Source: DASQUK01 sp963717085
Lineage (GTDB): Bacteria > Actinomycetota > Acidimicrobiia > Acidimicrobiales > VFJN01
NCBI GenBank assembly: GCA_963717085.1
Contig: CAVQVM010000023.1
Location: forward strand, 124,001-188,000
DNA length: 64,000 nucleotides
Reading direction: 5' to 3'
Shown here: piece by piece, positions 16,702-25,909 of the stretch
Numbering within the stretch: position 1 is the first letter of the stretch
Layout of the letters: each line of letters starts with the position of its first letter
The notes under the pieces: model-generated
Database searches by the model: none
The model's input: the letters and a program-made list of their open reading frames with translations, nothing else
What the model was told of the DNA's origin: nothing
Made by a program: the position numbers and the translations under genes

Positions 16702-16723
16702 GCAGACGCATCGAGACCACGGC

Positions 16724-17276
16724 ATGACGGTGACGGTCCTCCGATGTCCCCCGGCGGTTGTGCTCGGTGCCGGGCTTGGGCTGCGCCACGCGGAGGCGAG
16801 CGGATTGACGGTCGACCGCGTGTTGTGGCTCGAACGCTGCGTGCGCGTCGACCGGCAGTGGGTGACGCGCCGCGGGCTGGCCGAGTTCGCGCCACCCAAG
16901 ACGGCCGGCAGCGTCCGCACCATCCCAGCGTCGCAGTGGGTGCTCGACGGGCTCGCCGGCCACGTGGGCCGTCGCCACGACGGGCTCGTGCTGCACCGTG
17001 ACGGGGAGCCGGTCAACTACAACGACCTTCGGCTGGCACTGGCGCCAGACAGCCAAGCGGGCCGGCGTCGAGGGGATGCGGTACCACCATCTGCGCCACG
17101 CCTTCGCCAGCATGCTCATCGCCGCGGGCCGCTCGGTGGGAGCGGTCCAGTACGCGCTCGGCTACGCCTCAGCGGCGACGACGCTGAACGTCTACTCGCA
17201 CCTCTGGCCGGGCGACGAGGACCGGATCCGCCAGGCGGTCGACCAGGCGCTCGCTGAACAGCTGAGGACTGGCTGA
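16724..17276 (+). pseudogene. Tyrosine recombinase/integrase, frameshifted and N-truncated
   Basis: The catalytic core of a phage-type integrase is present but split between two frames. The first part (from 16724) holds the catalytic arginine in GLGLRHAEASGL and the beta-hairpin lysine in PPKTAGSVRTIP. The second part holds HHLRHAFASML and the nucleophile tyrosine in TLNVYSHLW. The frame changes near 17028-17045, around CTGGCACTGGCG, consistent with a one-base indel. No N-terminal DNA-binding domain is seen upstream. This is probably the relic of the element inserted between rsmD and recG. Confidence 0.85.
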
Positions 17277-17336
17277 GGACTGCGGGCACCGAGGAGTGAC
17301 CCTCGCTCCTGGTCAGAGGCCATTTTCGGCCGGCTC

Positions 17337-19502
17337 CTACCCCTTGAGCAGGAACTCCTGGTCCTCCTCGTCGAGGAACAGGGCGACTTCTTCGAGCAGG
17401 TCGGCGTGGGCCTCGAGTCCCCCCTCACCGTCGACGATGGCGAACGCGACCTCCCGGGCCCGCTCGACCCACTCGCGGTCGCGCCGCAGCGACGCCAGCT
17501 TGAGGTCACTGCGGCCCTTCTGGCGCTCGCCCATGATCGTGCCCTCGCCACGCAGCTCGAGGTCGACCTCCGCCAGCGCGAACCCGTCGGTGGTCTCGAC
17601 CAGGGCACGGAGGCGGGCCTCGGCCTCGGGGGTGTCCGACCGGCTGACCAGGTAGCACCACGAGCGCTCGCTGCCGCGGCCCACACGCCCCCGGAGCTGG
17701 TGGAGCTGGGCGATGCCGAAGCGGTCGGCGTCGAGGATGACCATGGCGGTGGCGTTGGGCACGTCCACGCCCACCTCGATCACCGTGGTCGCCACCAGCA
17801 CGTCGAGCCGGCCCTCGCGGAACTGGTGCATGGCGGCGTCCTTGTCGGCCGACCCCAGGCGTCCATGCAGCAGTGCCAGCCGCAGGCCGGCCAGCTCCCC
17901 GGCTTCGAGCCGCGCGTACGTCTCCTCCGCCGAGCGGACGTCGAGCTTCTCCGACTCCTCGATGAGCGGGTTGACCACGTACACCTGCCGCCCGGACGCC
18001 ACCTCACTGCGGACCGCGTCCCACATCGACTCCTCGTCGGCGTCGGTGCGCACCCACTGGGTGGTGATGGGCTGGCGGCCGGCCGGGAGCGACCGGATGA
18101 CGGTCACGTCGAGGTCGCCGTAGACGGTCATCGCCGCCGTCCGCGGGATGGGGGTGGCGGTCATGACCAGCACATCGGGCACTGCCCCGGCCGACTTGTC
18201 ACGCAGGGCGGCTCGCTGCTCGACGCCGAAACGGTGCTGCTCGTCGATCACCACCACGCCCAGGTCCCGGAACTCGACACCCTCCTGGATGAGCGCGTGC
18301 GTGCCGATGACCAGGTCGACCTGCCCGGCCGCCAGGCCGGCGAGGATGCGCCGCCGATCCCCCGCCCCCACCCGGTTGGTGAGCAGCTCGACCCGCACCG
18401 GGCGCGCCTCGAACAGCGTGGTGCCGTCGTCGGGCACCTCGACCCCGTCGAGCAACTCCCGGATGCCCTGGGCGTGCTGCTCGGCCAGCACCTCGGTGGG
18501 CGCCATGAAGGCGCCCTGGTAGCCGCCCTGCACCGCCACGAGCAGGGTCGAGACGGCAACCACCGTCTTGCCGCTCCCCACGTCGCCCTGCAGCAGCCGG
18601 TGCATCGGATGGGGGGCGGCCAGGTCGCGCCCGATCTCCTCGACGGCGGCGCGTTGGTCGTCGGTCAGCTCGAACGGCAGCCGGGCCACGAAGGCGTCGA
18701 CGAGCGGCCCATCGACCCGGTGGGCAATGCCCTGGGTGGTCCGCTCGATGTGGCGCTTGCGCTGGACCAGCGCCAACTGGACCCGGAGCAGCTCGTCCAG
18801 CACCAGCCGGCGGCGCGCCACGTCGCGCTGCGCCATCGAGTCCGGGGCGTGGATGCCGGCGAAGGCCTCGGGCCTGGTGATCAGGTCGAACCGGTCGAGC
18901 ACCCAGCTGGGGACGGGATCGAGCAGGCCCCGCCCCTGCGCGCGGCGCAGCGCCTCCGCGACCCAGTCCCCGATCTCCCAGGTGGACAGGCCGGCCTTCT
19001 CCGACTGGGGATAGATGGGGACGATGCGCCCGGTGCGGTCGCCGATCAGGTCCACGACCGGGTTGGTCATCTGCTTGCGGCCGGCGTAGATCTCGAGCTT
19101 GCCGAACAGCGCGACGGTCATGCCGGGCCGCAGCTGCCGCTCCCGCCACGCCTGGTTGAAGAAGCTGACCCGCAGGTGCCCGCTGCCGTCGGTCACGTCC
19201 ACGGTGACCAGCAGCTTGGACGGGCGCCCCCGGGTGCGCCGCGACGACACGCGCTGCACCGTCACCAGGACCAGCGCCTCCTCGCCCACCACCAGGTCGC
19301 GGACCCGCGCCTCGTTGGTGCGGTCGACGTAGCGCCGCGGGTAGTAGGTGAGCAGGTCGAGCAGGCTCTCGACGCCGACGACCGCCAAGCCCTCGGCCTT
19401 GCGCTCCCCGACGCCCCTGAGCCGGGTGACCGGCATGGCAGCCAGCTCCCCCAGCGTTATGGGTGCGGCGTCGGTGCCGGTCGGGCTTTGCTTCCCGCTC
19501 AT
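17337..19502 (-). CDS. recG: ATP-dependent DNA helicase RecG
   Basis: RecG remodels stalled replication forks and recombination intermediates. The 721-residue protein has an N-terminal wedge/OB domain (about 60-150, with LRVSFFNQAWRERQLRPG), the P-loop GDVGSGKT at about 306-313, a DEQH box, the TAT motif (VMTATPIPRT) and the C-terminal TRG-type motif (QLRGRVGRG). The ATG at 19502 lies inside an intergenic repeat, so its first ten or so residues derive from repeat sequence. The next in-family residues begin at ITLGELAAM. Downstream is the integrase remnant. Confidence 0.96.
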   Translation of the reverse strand: MSGKQSPTGTDAAPITLGELAAMPVTRLRGVGERKAEGLAVVGVESLLDLLTYYPRRYVDRTNEARVRDLVVGEEALVLVTVQRVSSRRTRGRPSKLLVTVDVTDGSGHLRVSFFNQAWRERQLRPGMTVALFGKLEIYAGRKQMTNPVVDLIGDRTGRIVPIYPQSEKAGLSTWEIGDWVAEALRRAQGRGLLDPVPSWVLDRFDLITRPEAFAGIHAPDSMAQRDVARRRLVLDELLRVQLALVQRKRHIERTTQGIAHRVDGPLVDAFVARLPFELTDDQRAAVEEIGRDLAAPHPMHRLLQGDVGSGKTVVAVSTLLVAVQGGYQGAFMAPTEVLAEQHAQGIRELLDGVEVPDDGTTLFEARPVRVELLTNRVGAGDRRRILAGLAAGQVDLVIGTHALIQEGVEFRDLGVVVIDEQHRFGVEQRAALRDKSAGAVPDVLVMTATPIPRTAAMTVYGDLDVTVIRSLPAGRQPITTQWVRTDADEESMWDAVRSEVASGRQVYVVNPLIEESEKLDVRSAEETYARLEAGELAGLRLALLHGRLGSADKDAAMHQFREGRLDVLVATTVIEVGVDVPNATAMVILDADRFGIAQLHQLRGRVGRGSERSWCYLVSRSDTPEAEARLRALVETTDGFALAEVDLELRGEGTIMGERQKGRSDLKLASLRRDREWVERAREVAFAIVDGEGGLEAHADLLEEVALFLDEEDQEFLLKG

Positions 19503-19529
19503 GCTGCTTCGCAGAGGGCGGCTCGGGCC
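19490..19529. repeat. Third copy of the 40-base structured repeat core
   Basis: This segment matches 3138-3177 at 37 of 40 positions and contains the same CTGCTTCGCAG hairpin. It lies between recG and the FakA-like gene and covers the recG start codon. Confidence 0.8.
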
Positions 19530-19570
19530 TCACTCGCTCTCTCGGCGTCCGCCACGCTCGCTCAGGCTTA

Positions 19571-21241
19571 CTACTCGATGCCGAACAGATAGGGGTAGAG
19601 CGGCTGGCCGCCGTGGTGGACCTCGATCGAAGCCTCGGGGTGGTGCTCGTCGAGCCACTCGGTGATGGCGCGGGTGTCGCCGGCGGTGGCGCCTTCGCCC
19701 TCGATGACCGTCACGATCTCGTGCTCGTCGGTGACGAGGACGTCGAGCAGCCGGCAGGCGGCCGCCGCCTGCGTCTGCTCCACGGCCCGGATGCCGTCGC
19801 TGGTGATGCCCAGGTAGTCGCCCTCGGCGATCGGGCCCACGTCGCTGATCGAGTCCCGCACCGCCTGCGTGACCTCGCCCGCGAGCACGTTGGACGCCAG
19901 CGCCGTCATCTCCTTGGCGTTCTCATCGGCCCGCGCCTCGGGGTCGTAGCACATGAGGGCGGCGAACCCCTCGGCGATGCCCCGGGTCGGCACCACCCGC
20001 ACGATCCGATCGGTGTGCGCGTCGACCTGCTCCGCGACCGGGATGATGTTCTTGTTGTTCGGGAGGATGACGACCTCCTCGGCGGGCACGGCGTCGACTG
20101 CCGCGAGCAGCTCGGCGGTCGACGGGTTCATCGACTGCCCACCGGCGACGATCCCCTGCACACCCAGGCTGTAGAAGATCCGCTTGATGCCGTCGCCGGC
20201 GGCCACGGCGACGACCGCGGTGCGGACCGGTTCGCTGGCGTGGGGCGGCAGCTCGACCGCGTCGCCGGTGCCGGCGGCCTCACGCACCCAGCGCTCCTCC
20301 TGGACCTGCTCCGCGAGGTCGGTGACGCGGATCTTGCGGGGCCGGCCGGCGTCGACGGCGGCCTCGACGGCTGCGCCGATGTCGTCGGTGTGGATGTGGC
20401 AGTTCCACAGGCCGTCGCCCCCGACGACCACGATCGAGTCGCCGATGCCCGCCCAGACGTCCTTGAACGCGGGGATGGCCTCGTCCGGCGCCTCGAGGAA
20501 ATACATGACCTCGTAGCGGAGGTTCGACGAGCCGTCGCCGTGCTCGTCGGCTGCGGTGTGCACCAGGCGGGCGTCGGCGCGTACCGCCCCCTCACCCACC
20601 CGGGGCTCGGGAACGGGACGACCGTCCGCCACGTGCAGGAGCACGTCGAGCAGCAGCAGGTAGCCGGTCCCGCCGGCATCGACCACGCCCGCCTCGGCCA
20701 GGACGGCCAGGAGCTCCGGCGTGCGGGCCAGCGCCTTCTCACCCCGCTCGCGGGCGGCCGCGAGCACGCTGACCAGGTCGGCCTCGGGGTCGGCGGCGAC
20801 GGCCTCCTCGGCGGCCTCCGCGGATTCGCGCACGACGGTCAGGATCGTCCCCTCGACCGGGCGCATGACCGCCTGGTACGCAGCGTCGGAGGCGGCCCGG
20901 AGCGCCCGGGCCACGCCGGGCCCGTCGAGTCCCCCCGACTCTGCGACCACGCCAACGAAGCCCCGCAGCACCTGGGACAGGATCACGCCCGAGTTGCCCC
21001 GGGCCCCCATGAGGGAGCCCTGGCTGACCGCTTTGCACACCGCCGGCAGCTCGTCCTCGACGCCCTGCAGCTCCTCGAACACCGAGCCCAGTGTGAGGGA
21101 CATGTTCGTGCCGGTATCGCCGTCGGGAACGGGGTAGACGTTCAGCCGGTTGATGGGCTCCCGATGGGCCGCAAGGGCGTCGTTGTAGGCCTTCACCACC
21201 GCTCGCAGGTCGGCGGCGCCCAGGGAGTCCAGGGTGTTCAC
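19571..21241 (-). CDS. DAK2/FakA-like kinase-domain protein
   Basis: The 556-residue protein has an N-terminal DAK2 (DhaL) domain with the metal/ATP motif NVYPVPDGDTGTNM (about 33-46) and GARGNSGVILSQVLRG, then a C-terminal FakA/DegV-like domain. Relatives (FakA in Staphylococcus, Rv2974c in mycobacteria) phosphorylate exogenous fatty acids bound to FakB. The start is a GTG at 21241. It is placed just upstream of recG and divergent from rpmB, exactly as in mycobacteria. No FakB partner is seen in this window. Confidence 0.85.
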   Translation of the reverse strand: MNTLDSLGAADLRAVVKAYNDALAAHREPINRLNVYPVPDGDTGTNMSLTLGSVFEELQGVEDELPAVCKAVSQGSLMGARGNSGVILSQVLRGFVGVVAESGGLDGPGVARALRAASDAAYQAVMRPVEGTILTVVRESAEAAEEAVAADPEADLVSVLAAARERGEKALARTPELLAVLAEAGVVDAGGTGYLLLLDVLLHVADGRPVPEPRVGEGAVRADARLVHTAADEHGDGSSNLRYEVMYFLEAPDEAIPAFKDVWAGIGDSIVVVGGDGLWNCHIHTDDIGAAVEAAVDAGRPRKIRVTDLAEQVQEERWVREAAGTGDAVELPPHASEPVRTAVVAVAAGDGIKRIFYSLGVQGIVAGGQSMNPSTAELLAAVDAVPAEEVVILPNNKNIIPVAEQVDAHTDRIVRVVPTRGIAEGFAALMCYDPEARADENAKEMTALASNVLAGEVTQAVRDSISDVGPIAEGDYLGITSDGIRAVEQTQAAAACRLLDVLVTDEHEIVTVIEGEGATAGDTRAITEWLDEHHPEASIEVHHGGQPLYPYLFGIE

Positions 21242-21302
21242 GGGGGTGGATGGTAGGTGAAGGTTGCCCTGCCGGGGCCGCTGGTCGCGGCCTGGTCACG
21301 AG

Positions 21303-21331
21303 TTGTGACCACCGGGGGTCGCCAGTACAGT
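21303..21331 (+). promoter_or_regulatory. Putative sigma-70 type promoter for rpmB
   Basis: TTGTGA (21303-21308) and TACAGT (21326-21331) are separated by 17 bases and lie about 40 bases before the rpmB ATG. Both boxes resemble the -35 and -10 consensus. Because the FakA-like gene is divergent, this gap probably carries promoters in both directions. Confidence 0.5.
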
Positions 21332-21372
21332 TGCTCGGTCCTCAGCCAGCCCGAGACAGAGGTGACGCGTCC

Positions 21373-21567
21373 ATGGCAGCCGTATGCGAGGTGTGTGGCA
21401 AGCACCCATCGTGGGGCATGAGTGTCAGCCACTCGCACCGGCGGACCAAGCGTCGGTGGAACCCCAACATCCAGCGCGTGCGGGCCCAGGTCGACGGTGC
21501 GCCCCGCCGCATCCACGTCTGCACGGGTTGCATCAAGGCCGGCAAGATCGAGAAGCTGGCCCACTGA
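21373..21567 (+). CDS. rpmB: 50S ribosomal protein L28
   Basis: This 64-residue L28 begins MAAVCEVCGKHPSWGMSVSH and ends with CTGCIKAGKIEKLAH. The cysteine pairs CEVC and CTGC mark the zinc-binding form. The ATG at 21373 follows AGAGGTG. The position next to FakA-like and recG genes on the opposite strand is conserved in actinobacteria. Confidence 0.96.
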   Translation: MAAVCEVCGKHPSWGMSVSHSHRRTKRRWNPNIQRVRAQVDGAPRRIHVCTGCIKAGKIEKLAH

Positions 21568-21576
21568 GGCCAGCGG

Positions 21577-23301
21577 TCAGCGAGCCGTCCGGGCGCGGGG
21601 CGCCGGCTCCCACCCGTCCGCCACGCGCAGCTCCGCGCCGATCCAGCGTTGGACCTCGGCGACGGGCACGAAGATGACGCTGGCGGAACATTCGGTCACG
21701 GCCTGATCGCCGCAGCCGACGCGTGCCCCGTCCACGCCGCCGTGGATCACGCCCACGGCTTGGGCGCCGCCCGGGCCGGGACCGCTCGGAGCGAACACCG
21801 GCCCGCCGCTGTCACCGCTGCCGGACGCCACACCGCCGTCGGTGCGGTAGCCCCGGGCCGTGTGGCGGACCGTGTAGGTGGCGCCCGAACGGGGCAACGT
21901 CGCCACCTGCAGGACGTCAGCGTCGCTGACCTTGATGCCGCAGTTCTCGCCGGTGGCGGCGCCGGAGCCGCAGACCCACATGCCCTTGACGGTCGGCGAG
22001 CTGCCCGTGACGGTGCGCACACCCTGGTGAGCGTCGCCCACCCCACCGGACCACACCTGTGCCGACGTGCCCCGGCCCTCGGAAGATCCGTCGGTCGCCA
22101 CGTAGGCGACGTCGAGCGCCAGGGACAGCGCGCTCCAGTCGCCGATCGGTGCCCGGCGGATGCCGTTCCAGGCCGTGGGGTCGGCCGCCTCGTCGAAGCA
22201 GTGGGCAGCGGTGACCGTGTACTCCCGCATGGTTCTCGGGTCCCGCAGGCCGTACCCGAGGGAACAGGCCGACCACCGCTCCGATCCGCCGTCGTTGACC
22301 CGGATCATCGCCCGGCCGCCGGCCGACCAGGGCGCCCGGTCGTCGATCCGGCCGAACGGCCGCGACGGTCCCTCGATCACCACGCGGACCGGGACGCCGA
22401 CGCCGGCGCTCAGCTCCGTCGCGGCCGCCCGCACGTCGATCGGGCGTCTCTCGGCGTCGACCCCGACCCGCAGCCCCACGCCCTCGGGCGGGATCGCCAC
22501 GCTGGTGATCTCGACGCCGGCCGATCGCCCCAACGGCGAGCCCGGCGCCAGCCTGTCCGCCGCCCGCGACAATTCGGCGTGGTCGTGGTCGGCGTCGTCG
22601 TGGACGACCACCCGCCTGTCCTCCCGGACCAGCTCGGCCACCGCGGGGGGCGGCGCTCCGACCCAGTAGAGGTCGAGCCGGCACTTCTCGGGGGTGACGA
22701 CGAACCCGGCGAGGCCGGCGGAGCCAACCTCGTCGAGCACACCATGGGTGGCCTCGACCAGGTCGAGCAACTCGGCCTGCTCGACCCACGGGGGCTGGTC
22801 CCGGGGCACGTTGCACCCCATGCCCGGCGGCGGGTCGGTAGGCACACCCGGTGGTGGCGGCGGAGGCGCGGTCACCGGTGGGGATGTCGTGGGCGGCGCC
22901 GGCCGTTCCGGCGGGACCGTCGGCGGCCGTGACGGACGCGCCGCGGGGCCTGCGGGGGTGGGCTCGGGCGTAGACCGGACCGCCGGCTTCGCCGGACGCG
23001 CGGGTGCAGTGGTGGTCGTCGCCGACCGCCGCTGCGGCGGGGTCGACCCTGCCGCCCGCCGAGGGTCCGCGACCTCTGGTCGGCGTGGCGCCGCCGCCGG
23101 CGGCCTCGACGGCGGCACCTCCGGGGGTTCGGATCCGCCGGGCGGCTCAACGACCAGCGGTACGTCGCGGGGCGACGCGTCGCTGCCGGGCGACCCGCTG
23201 TCGGCACCCGTGCCGGCCAGCGCGGCCATCGACCAGCCGGCCAGCAACGCGGTGAGGCCGATGAGCATCGCTCCCAGGGGCGGCGGCCGGCGTTGCTGCA
23301 T
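21577..23301 (-). CDS. Secreted trypsin-like serine protease with Pro-rich linker
   Basis: The N-terminus has a signal or anchor helix (residues 10-29), then a long Pro/Ala/Thr linker (40-160), a unique domain (165-320) and a chymotrypsin-fold protease. The catalytic triad is visible: His367 in TAAHC, Asp397 in LDVAY and Ser498 in GDSGGP. Flanking cysteines (WSACSLG, WVCGSG, NCGIKV, VGCGDQ, TECSAS) fit extracellular disulfides. It is convergent with rpmB, with nine bases between the stops. Related actinobacterial enzymes resemble alpha-lytic protease. The middle domain could be a pro-region. Confidence 0.85.
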   Translation of the reverse strand: MQQRRPPPLGAMLIGLTALLAGWSMAALAGTGADSGSPGSDASPRDVPLVVEPPGGSEPPEVPPSRPPAAAPRRPEVADPRRAAGSTPPQRRSATTTTAPARPAKPAVRSTPEPTPAGPAARPSRPPTVPPERPAPPTTSPPVTAPPPPPPGVPTDPPPGMGCNVPRDQPPWVEQAELLDLVEATHGVLDEVGSAGLAGFVVTPEKCRLDLYWVGAPPPAVAELVREDRRVVVHDDADHDHAELSRAADRLAPGSPLGRSAGVEITSVAIPPEGVGLRVGVDAERRPIDVRAAATELSAGVGVPVRVVIEGPSRPFGRIDDRAPWSAGGRAMIRVNDGGSERWSACSLGYGLRDPRTMREYTVTAAHCFDEAADPTAWNGIRRAPIGDWSALSLALDVAYVATDGSSEGRGTSAQVWSGGVGDAHQGVRTVTGSSPTVKGMWVCGSGAATGENCGIKVSDADVLQVATLPRSGATYTVRHTARGYRTDGGVASGSGDSGGPVFAPSGPGPGGAQAVGVIHGGVDGARVGCGDQAVTECSASVIFVPVAEVQRWIGAELRVADGWEPAPRARTAR

Positions 23302-23447
23302 GGTGAGGCTCCGGAGGTCGTGGTCGGACTGATTTCGCAGCCGACACCCCGCCCGGATGAGGAGTGATGCGGTCGCCTTGGGTGGCCGGAGGAGCCGTCC
23401 GGTACGGTGGGGGACCCACCGCAGCCAGCCCCAGCGAGGAGCCCACG

Positions 23448-23711
23448 GTGCAAGGCGTGATCAAGTCGTACGACCCCGGGTCGAGGGACGGGATCGTGAT
23501 GCGGGACACCGATCTCGCGGAGATCGATCTCGCCTCCGATGCGCTCCGCGGCTCCGTCTTCCGCCAACTGCGCCAGGGCCAGCGTGTGATCTTCGACCTG
23601 GACGGCGAGGGTCGCGCCACACACCTGCGGCTGGGATCGGAGGTCGACATGGGGACCCCCGGGCTCGATCCCGAGCGCTTCCCGGCAGGAGACGACGCGA
23701 CCCCCGGCTGA
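23448..23711 (+). CDS. Small cold-shock-domain-like protein (87 aa)
   Basis: A GTG start at 23448 follows GAGGAG by seven bases. The sequence VIKSYDPGSRDGIVM, then FRQLRQGQRVIFDLDGEG, has the strand-turn spacing of an OB-fold cold-shock domain. The RNP aromatic motifs (KGFGFI, VFVH) are missing, so nucleic-acid binding is uncertain. The gene stands 30 bases before pckG and may be co-transcribed. It is divergent from the secreted protease. Confidence 0.6.
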   Translation: MQGVIKSYDPGSRDGIVMRDTDLAEIDLASDALRGSVFRQLRQGQRVIFDLDGEGRATHLRLGSEVDMGTPGLDPERFPAGDDATPG

Positions 23712-23741
23712 GCCGACGATCCGACATCGCCGCGGAGGACC

Positions 23742-25550
23742 ATGCCCGCAACCACCACCAACCAGAAGCTCGAGAACTGGGTCGACCATTGGGCCCGTGT
23801 CCTGCAACCGGACCGGGTCGAGTGGTGCGATGGCTCCGACGAGGAATGGGAGCGGTTGACGCAGCTGCTGGTCGGCGGTGGCACATTCGAGCGACTCAAC
23901 CCGGAGCGCCGGCCCAACAGCTTCCTGGCCCGGTCCGACCCCGCCGACGTCGCCCGGGTCGAGGACCGGACGTTCATCTGCTCCGAGCGCGAGGTCGACG
24001 CTGGGCCCACCAACAACTGGCGGGACCCGGCCGAGATGAAGGCCGAGCTGACCGCCCTGTTCACGGGGGCCATGCGCGGCCGCACGTTGTACGTGGTGCC
24101 GTTCTCGATGGGTCCACTCGGGTCGCGCATCGCCCACATCGGCGTGCAGCTCACCGATTCGGCCTACGTCGCCGTCAGCATGCGGATCATGACCCGCATG
24201 GGGCAGGGACCGCTCGACGTGCTGGGGGCCGACGGCGAGTTCGTCCCCTGCCTGCACTCGGTCGGCTACCCCCTGGTCGACGGCGACGGCAACGCCCGCG
24301 AGGACCTGCGGTGGCCGTGCGACGCCGAGCGCAAGTACATCGTCCACTTCCCCGAGACGCGGGAGATCTGGTCCTACGGGTCCGGCTACGGGGGCAACGC
24401 CCTGTTGGGCAAGAAGTGCTTCGCGCTCCGGATTGCCTCGACCATGGCCCGCGACGACGGCTGGATGGCCGAGCACATGCTCATCCTCGGCGTCACGCCG
24501 CCCCACGGAGAGAAGCGCTACATCGCGGCGGCGTTCCCCTCGGCCTGCGGCAAGACCAACATGGCGATGATGATCCCCACCCTGCCGGGGTGGAAGGTCG
24601 AGACGGTGGGCGACGACATCGCGTGGATGAAGTTCGGTGCCGACGGCCGGCTCTACGCCATCAACCCTGAGGCCGGCTTCTTCGGCGTGGCGCCGGGGAC
24701 GGGCAAGGAGACCAACCCCAACGCCGTGGACACCCTGTACGGCAACTCGATCTTCACCAACGTCGCCGAGACCGACGACGGCGACATCTGGTGGGAGGGG
24801 TTGTCGGCGCCGCCGGAGCACGCGATCGACTGGCGGGCCAACGACTGGACGCCGGCGTCCGACGCCCCCGCGGCCCATCCCAACGCCCGGTTCACCACGC
24901 CGGCGTCGCAGTGCCCATCGATCGCCCCGGAATGGGAGGACCCCGACGGCGTGCCCATCTCGGCCATCCTGTTCGGCGGCCGCCGGGCCACCAACGTGCC
25001 GCTGGTGACCGAGTCCTTCGACTGGGCCCACGGCGTGTTCCTCGGCTCGATCATGAGCTCGGAGAAGACGGCGGCCGCCGCCGGGAACGTCGGCGAGCTC
25101 CGCTTCGACCCCTTCGCCATGCTTCCGTTCTGTGGCTACAACATGGGCGACTACTTCGCCCATTGGCTGGAGATCGGCGACGCCACCGGCGCCGACAAGC
25201 TGCCCAAGCTCTTCTGGGTCAACTGGTTCCGGCGCGGCGAGGACGGCTCGTTCCTGTGGCCCGGTTTCGGGGACAACAGCCGTGTGCTCGCCTGGGTCGT
25301 CCAGCGGGCCATGGGCGAGGGAGCGGCGGTCGACACACCCATCGGTCGCGTCCCGGCGCCCGGTGCGATCGACACCAGCGGCCTGGACATCGACGGCGAG
25401 ACGCTGGCGAAGCTGGTCGCGGTCGATCCGGAGTCCTGGCGCCAGGAGCTCTCCCAGCTCGAGGACCACTACCGGGGCCTTGGTGACCACGTGCCCGCCG
25501 AGCTGCGGGAACAGCTCACAGAGCTCGAGAAGCGCCTGGCGGCGAGCTGA
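23742..25550 (+). CDS. pckG: Phosphoenolpyruvate carboxykinase (GTP)
   Basis: This enzyme converts oxaloacetate and GTP to PEP, linking the TCA cycle with gluconeogenesis. The 602-residue protein carries the kinase P-loop FPSACGKTN at 265-273, which includes the reactive cysteine, and the motif INPEAGFFGVAPGTG. The substrate segment SGYGGNALLGKKCFALR and the lid region FGGRRATNVPLV are also seen. This is the GTP type usual in actinobacteria. An ATG at 23742 with upstream GCGGAGGA fixes the start. Confidence 0.97.
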   Translation: MPATTTNQKLENWVDHWARVLQPDRVEWCDGSDEEWERLTQLLVGGGTFERLNPERRPNSFLARSDPADVARVEDRTFICSEREVDAGPTNNWRDPAEMKAELTALFTGAMRGRTLYVVPFSMGPLGSRIAHIGVQLTDSAYVAVSMRIMTRMGQGPLDVLGADGEFVPCLHSVGYPLVDGDGNAREDLRWPCDAERKYIVHFPETREIWSYGSGYGGNALLGKKCFALRIASTMARDDGWMAEHMLILGVTPPHGEKRYIAAAFPSACGKTNMAMMIPTLPGWKVETVGDDIAWMKFGADGRLYAINPEAGFFGVAPGTGKETNPNAVDTLYGNSIFTNVAETDDGDIWWEGLSAPPEHAIDWRANDWTPASDAPAAHPNARFTTPASQCPSIAPEWEDPDGVPISAILFGGRRATNVPLVTESFDWAHGVFLGSIMSSEKTAAAAGNVGELRFDPFAMLPFCGYNMGDYFAHWLEIGDATGADKLPKLFWVNWFRRGEDGSFLWPGFGDNSRVLAWVVQRAMGEGAAVDTPIGRVPAPGAIDTSGLDIDGETLAKLVAVDPESWRQELSQLEDHYRGLGDHVPAELREQLTELEKRLAAS

Positions 25551-25645
25551 GGGCAACCGAGCCCATCGACACGAGCAACCGGCGCGTTCGGCTCCGCGGG
25601 GCGAACTACGATGCCTCACCGCCCCGCCGGCACCAGGGAGGCCCG

Positions 25646-25882
25646 ATGGCAGTCAGCGCGTACATCCTCATCCAGACCGAGGTGGGCAAGGCCGCTCAGG
25701 TGGCCGACGAGGTGAGCGGAATCGACGGTGTGGTGTCGGCCGAGGACGTGACGGGCCCCTACGACGTGATCGCGCGGGCGGAGTCCAACACGGTCGACGA
25801 ACTGGGGAAGATGGTCGTGAGCCGCGTCCAGATGATCGAGGGCATCACCCGGACGCTGACCTGCCCCGTCGTACACCTCTGA
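25646..25882 (+). CDS. Stand-alone AsnC/Lrp-type RAM domain protein
   Basis: This 78-residue protein is only the ligand-binding (RAM) half of an Lrp/AsnC regulator, without the helix-turn-helix. The family pattern is clear: AYILIQTEVGKAAQVA, then VVSAEDVTGPYDVIARAE and a final ITRTLTCPVVHL. A strong GGGAGG precedes the ATG at 25646. Stand-alone RAM proteins form ring oligomers that bind amino acids. It is convergent with the membrane protein gene that follows. Confidence 0.88.
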   Translation: MAVSAYILIQTEVGKAAQVADEVSGIDGVVSAEDVTGPYDVIARAESNTVDELGKMVVSRVQMIEGITRTLTCPVVHL

Positions 25883-25909
25883 CCAGCGGCGCGGGCGCCA
25901 GCGGGCTCG

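Noticed and set aside
17406..19592. 728-codon plus-strand frame opposite recG
   Set aside because: Antisense of recG with no family features; open only because of high GC content.
22872..25619. 915-codon minus-strand frame opposite pckG and part of the protease
   Set aside because: It spans several real genes in other frames and has no domain. pckG on the plus strand is unambiguous.
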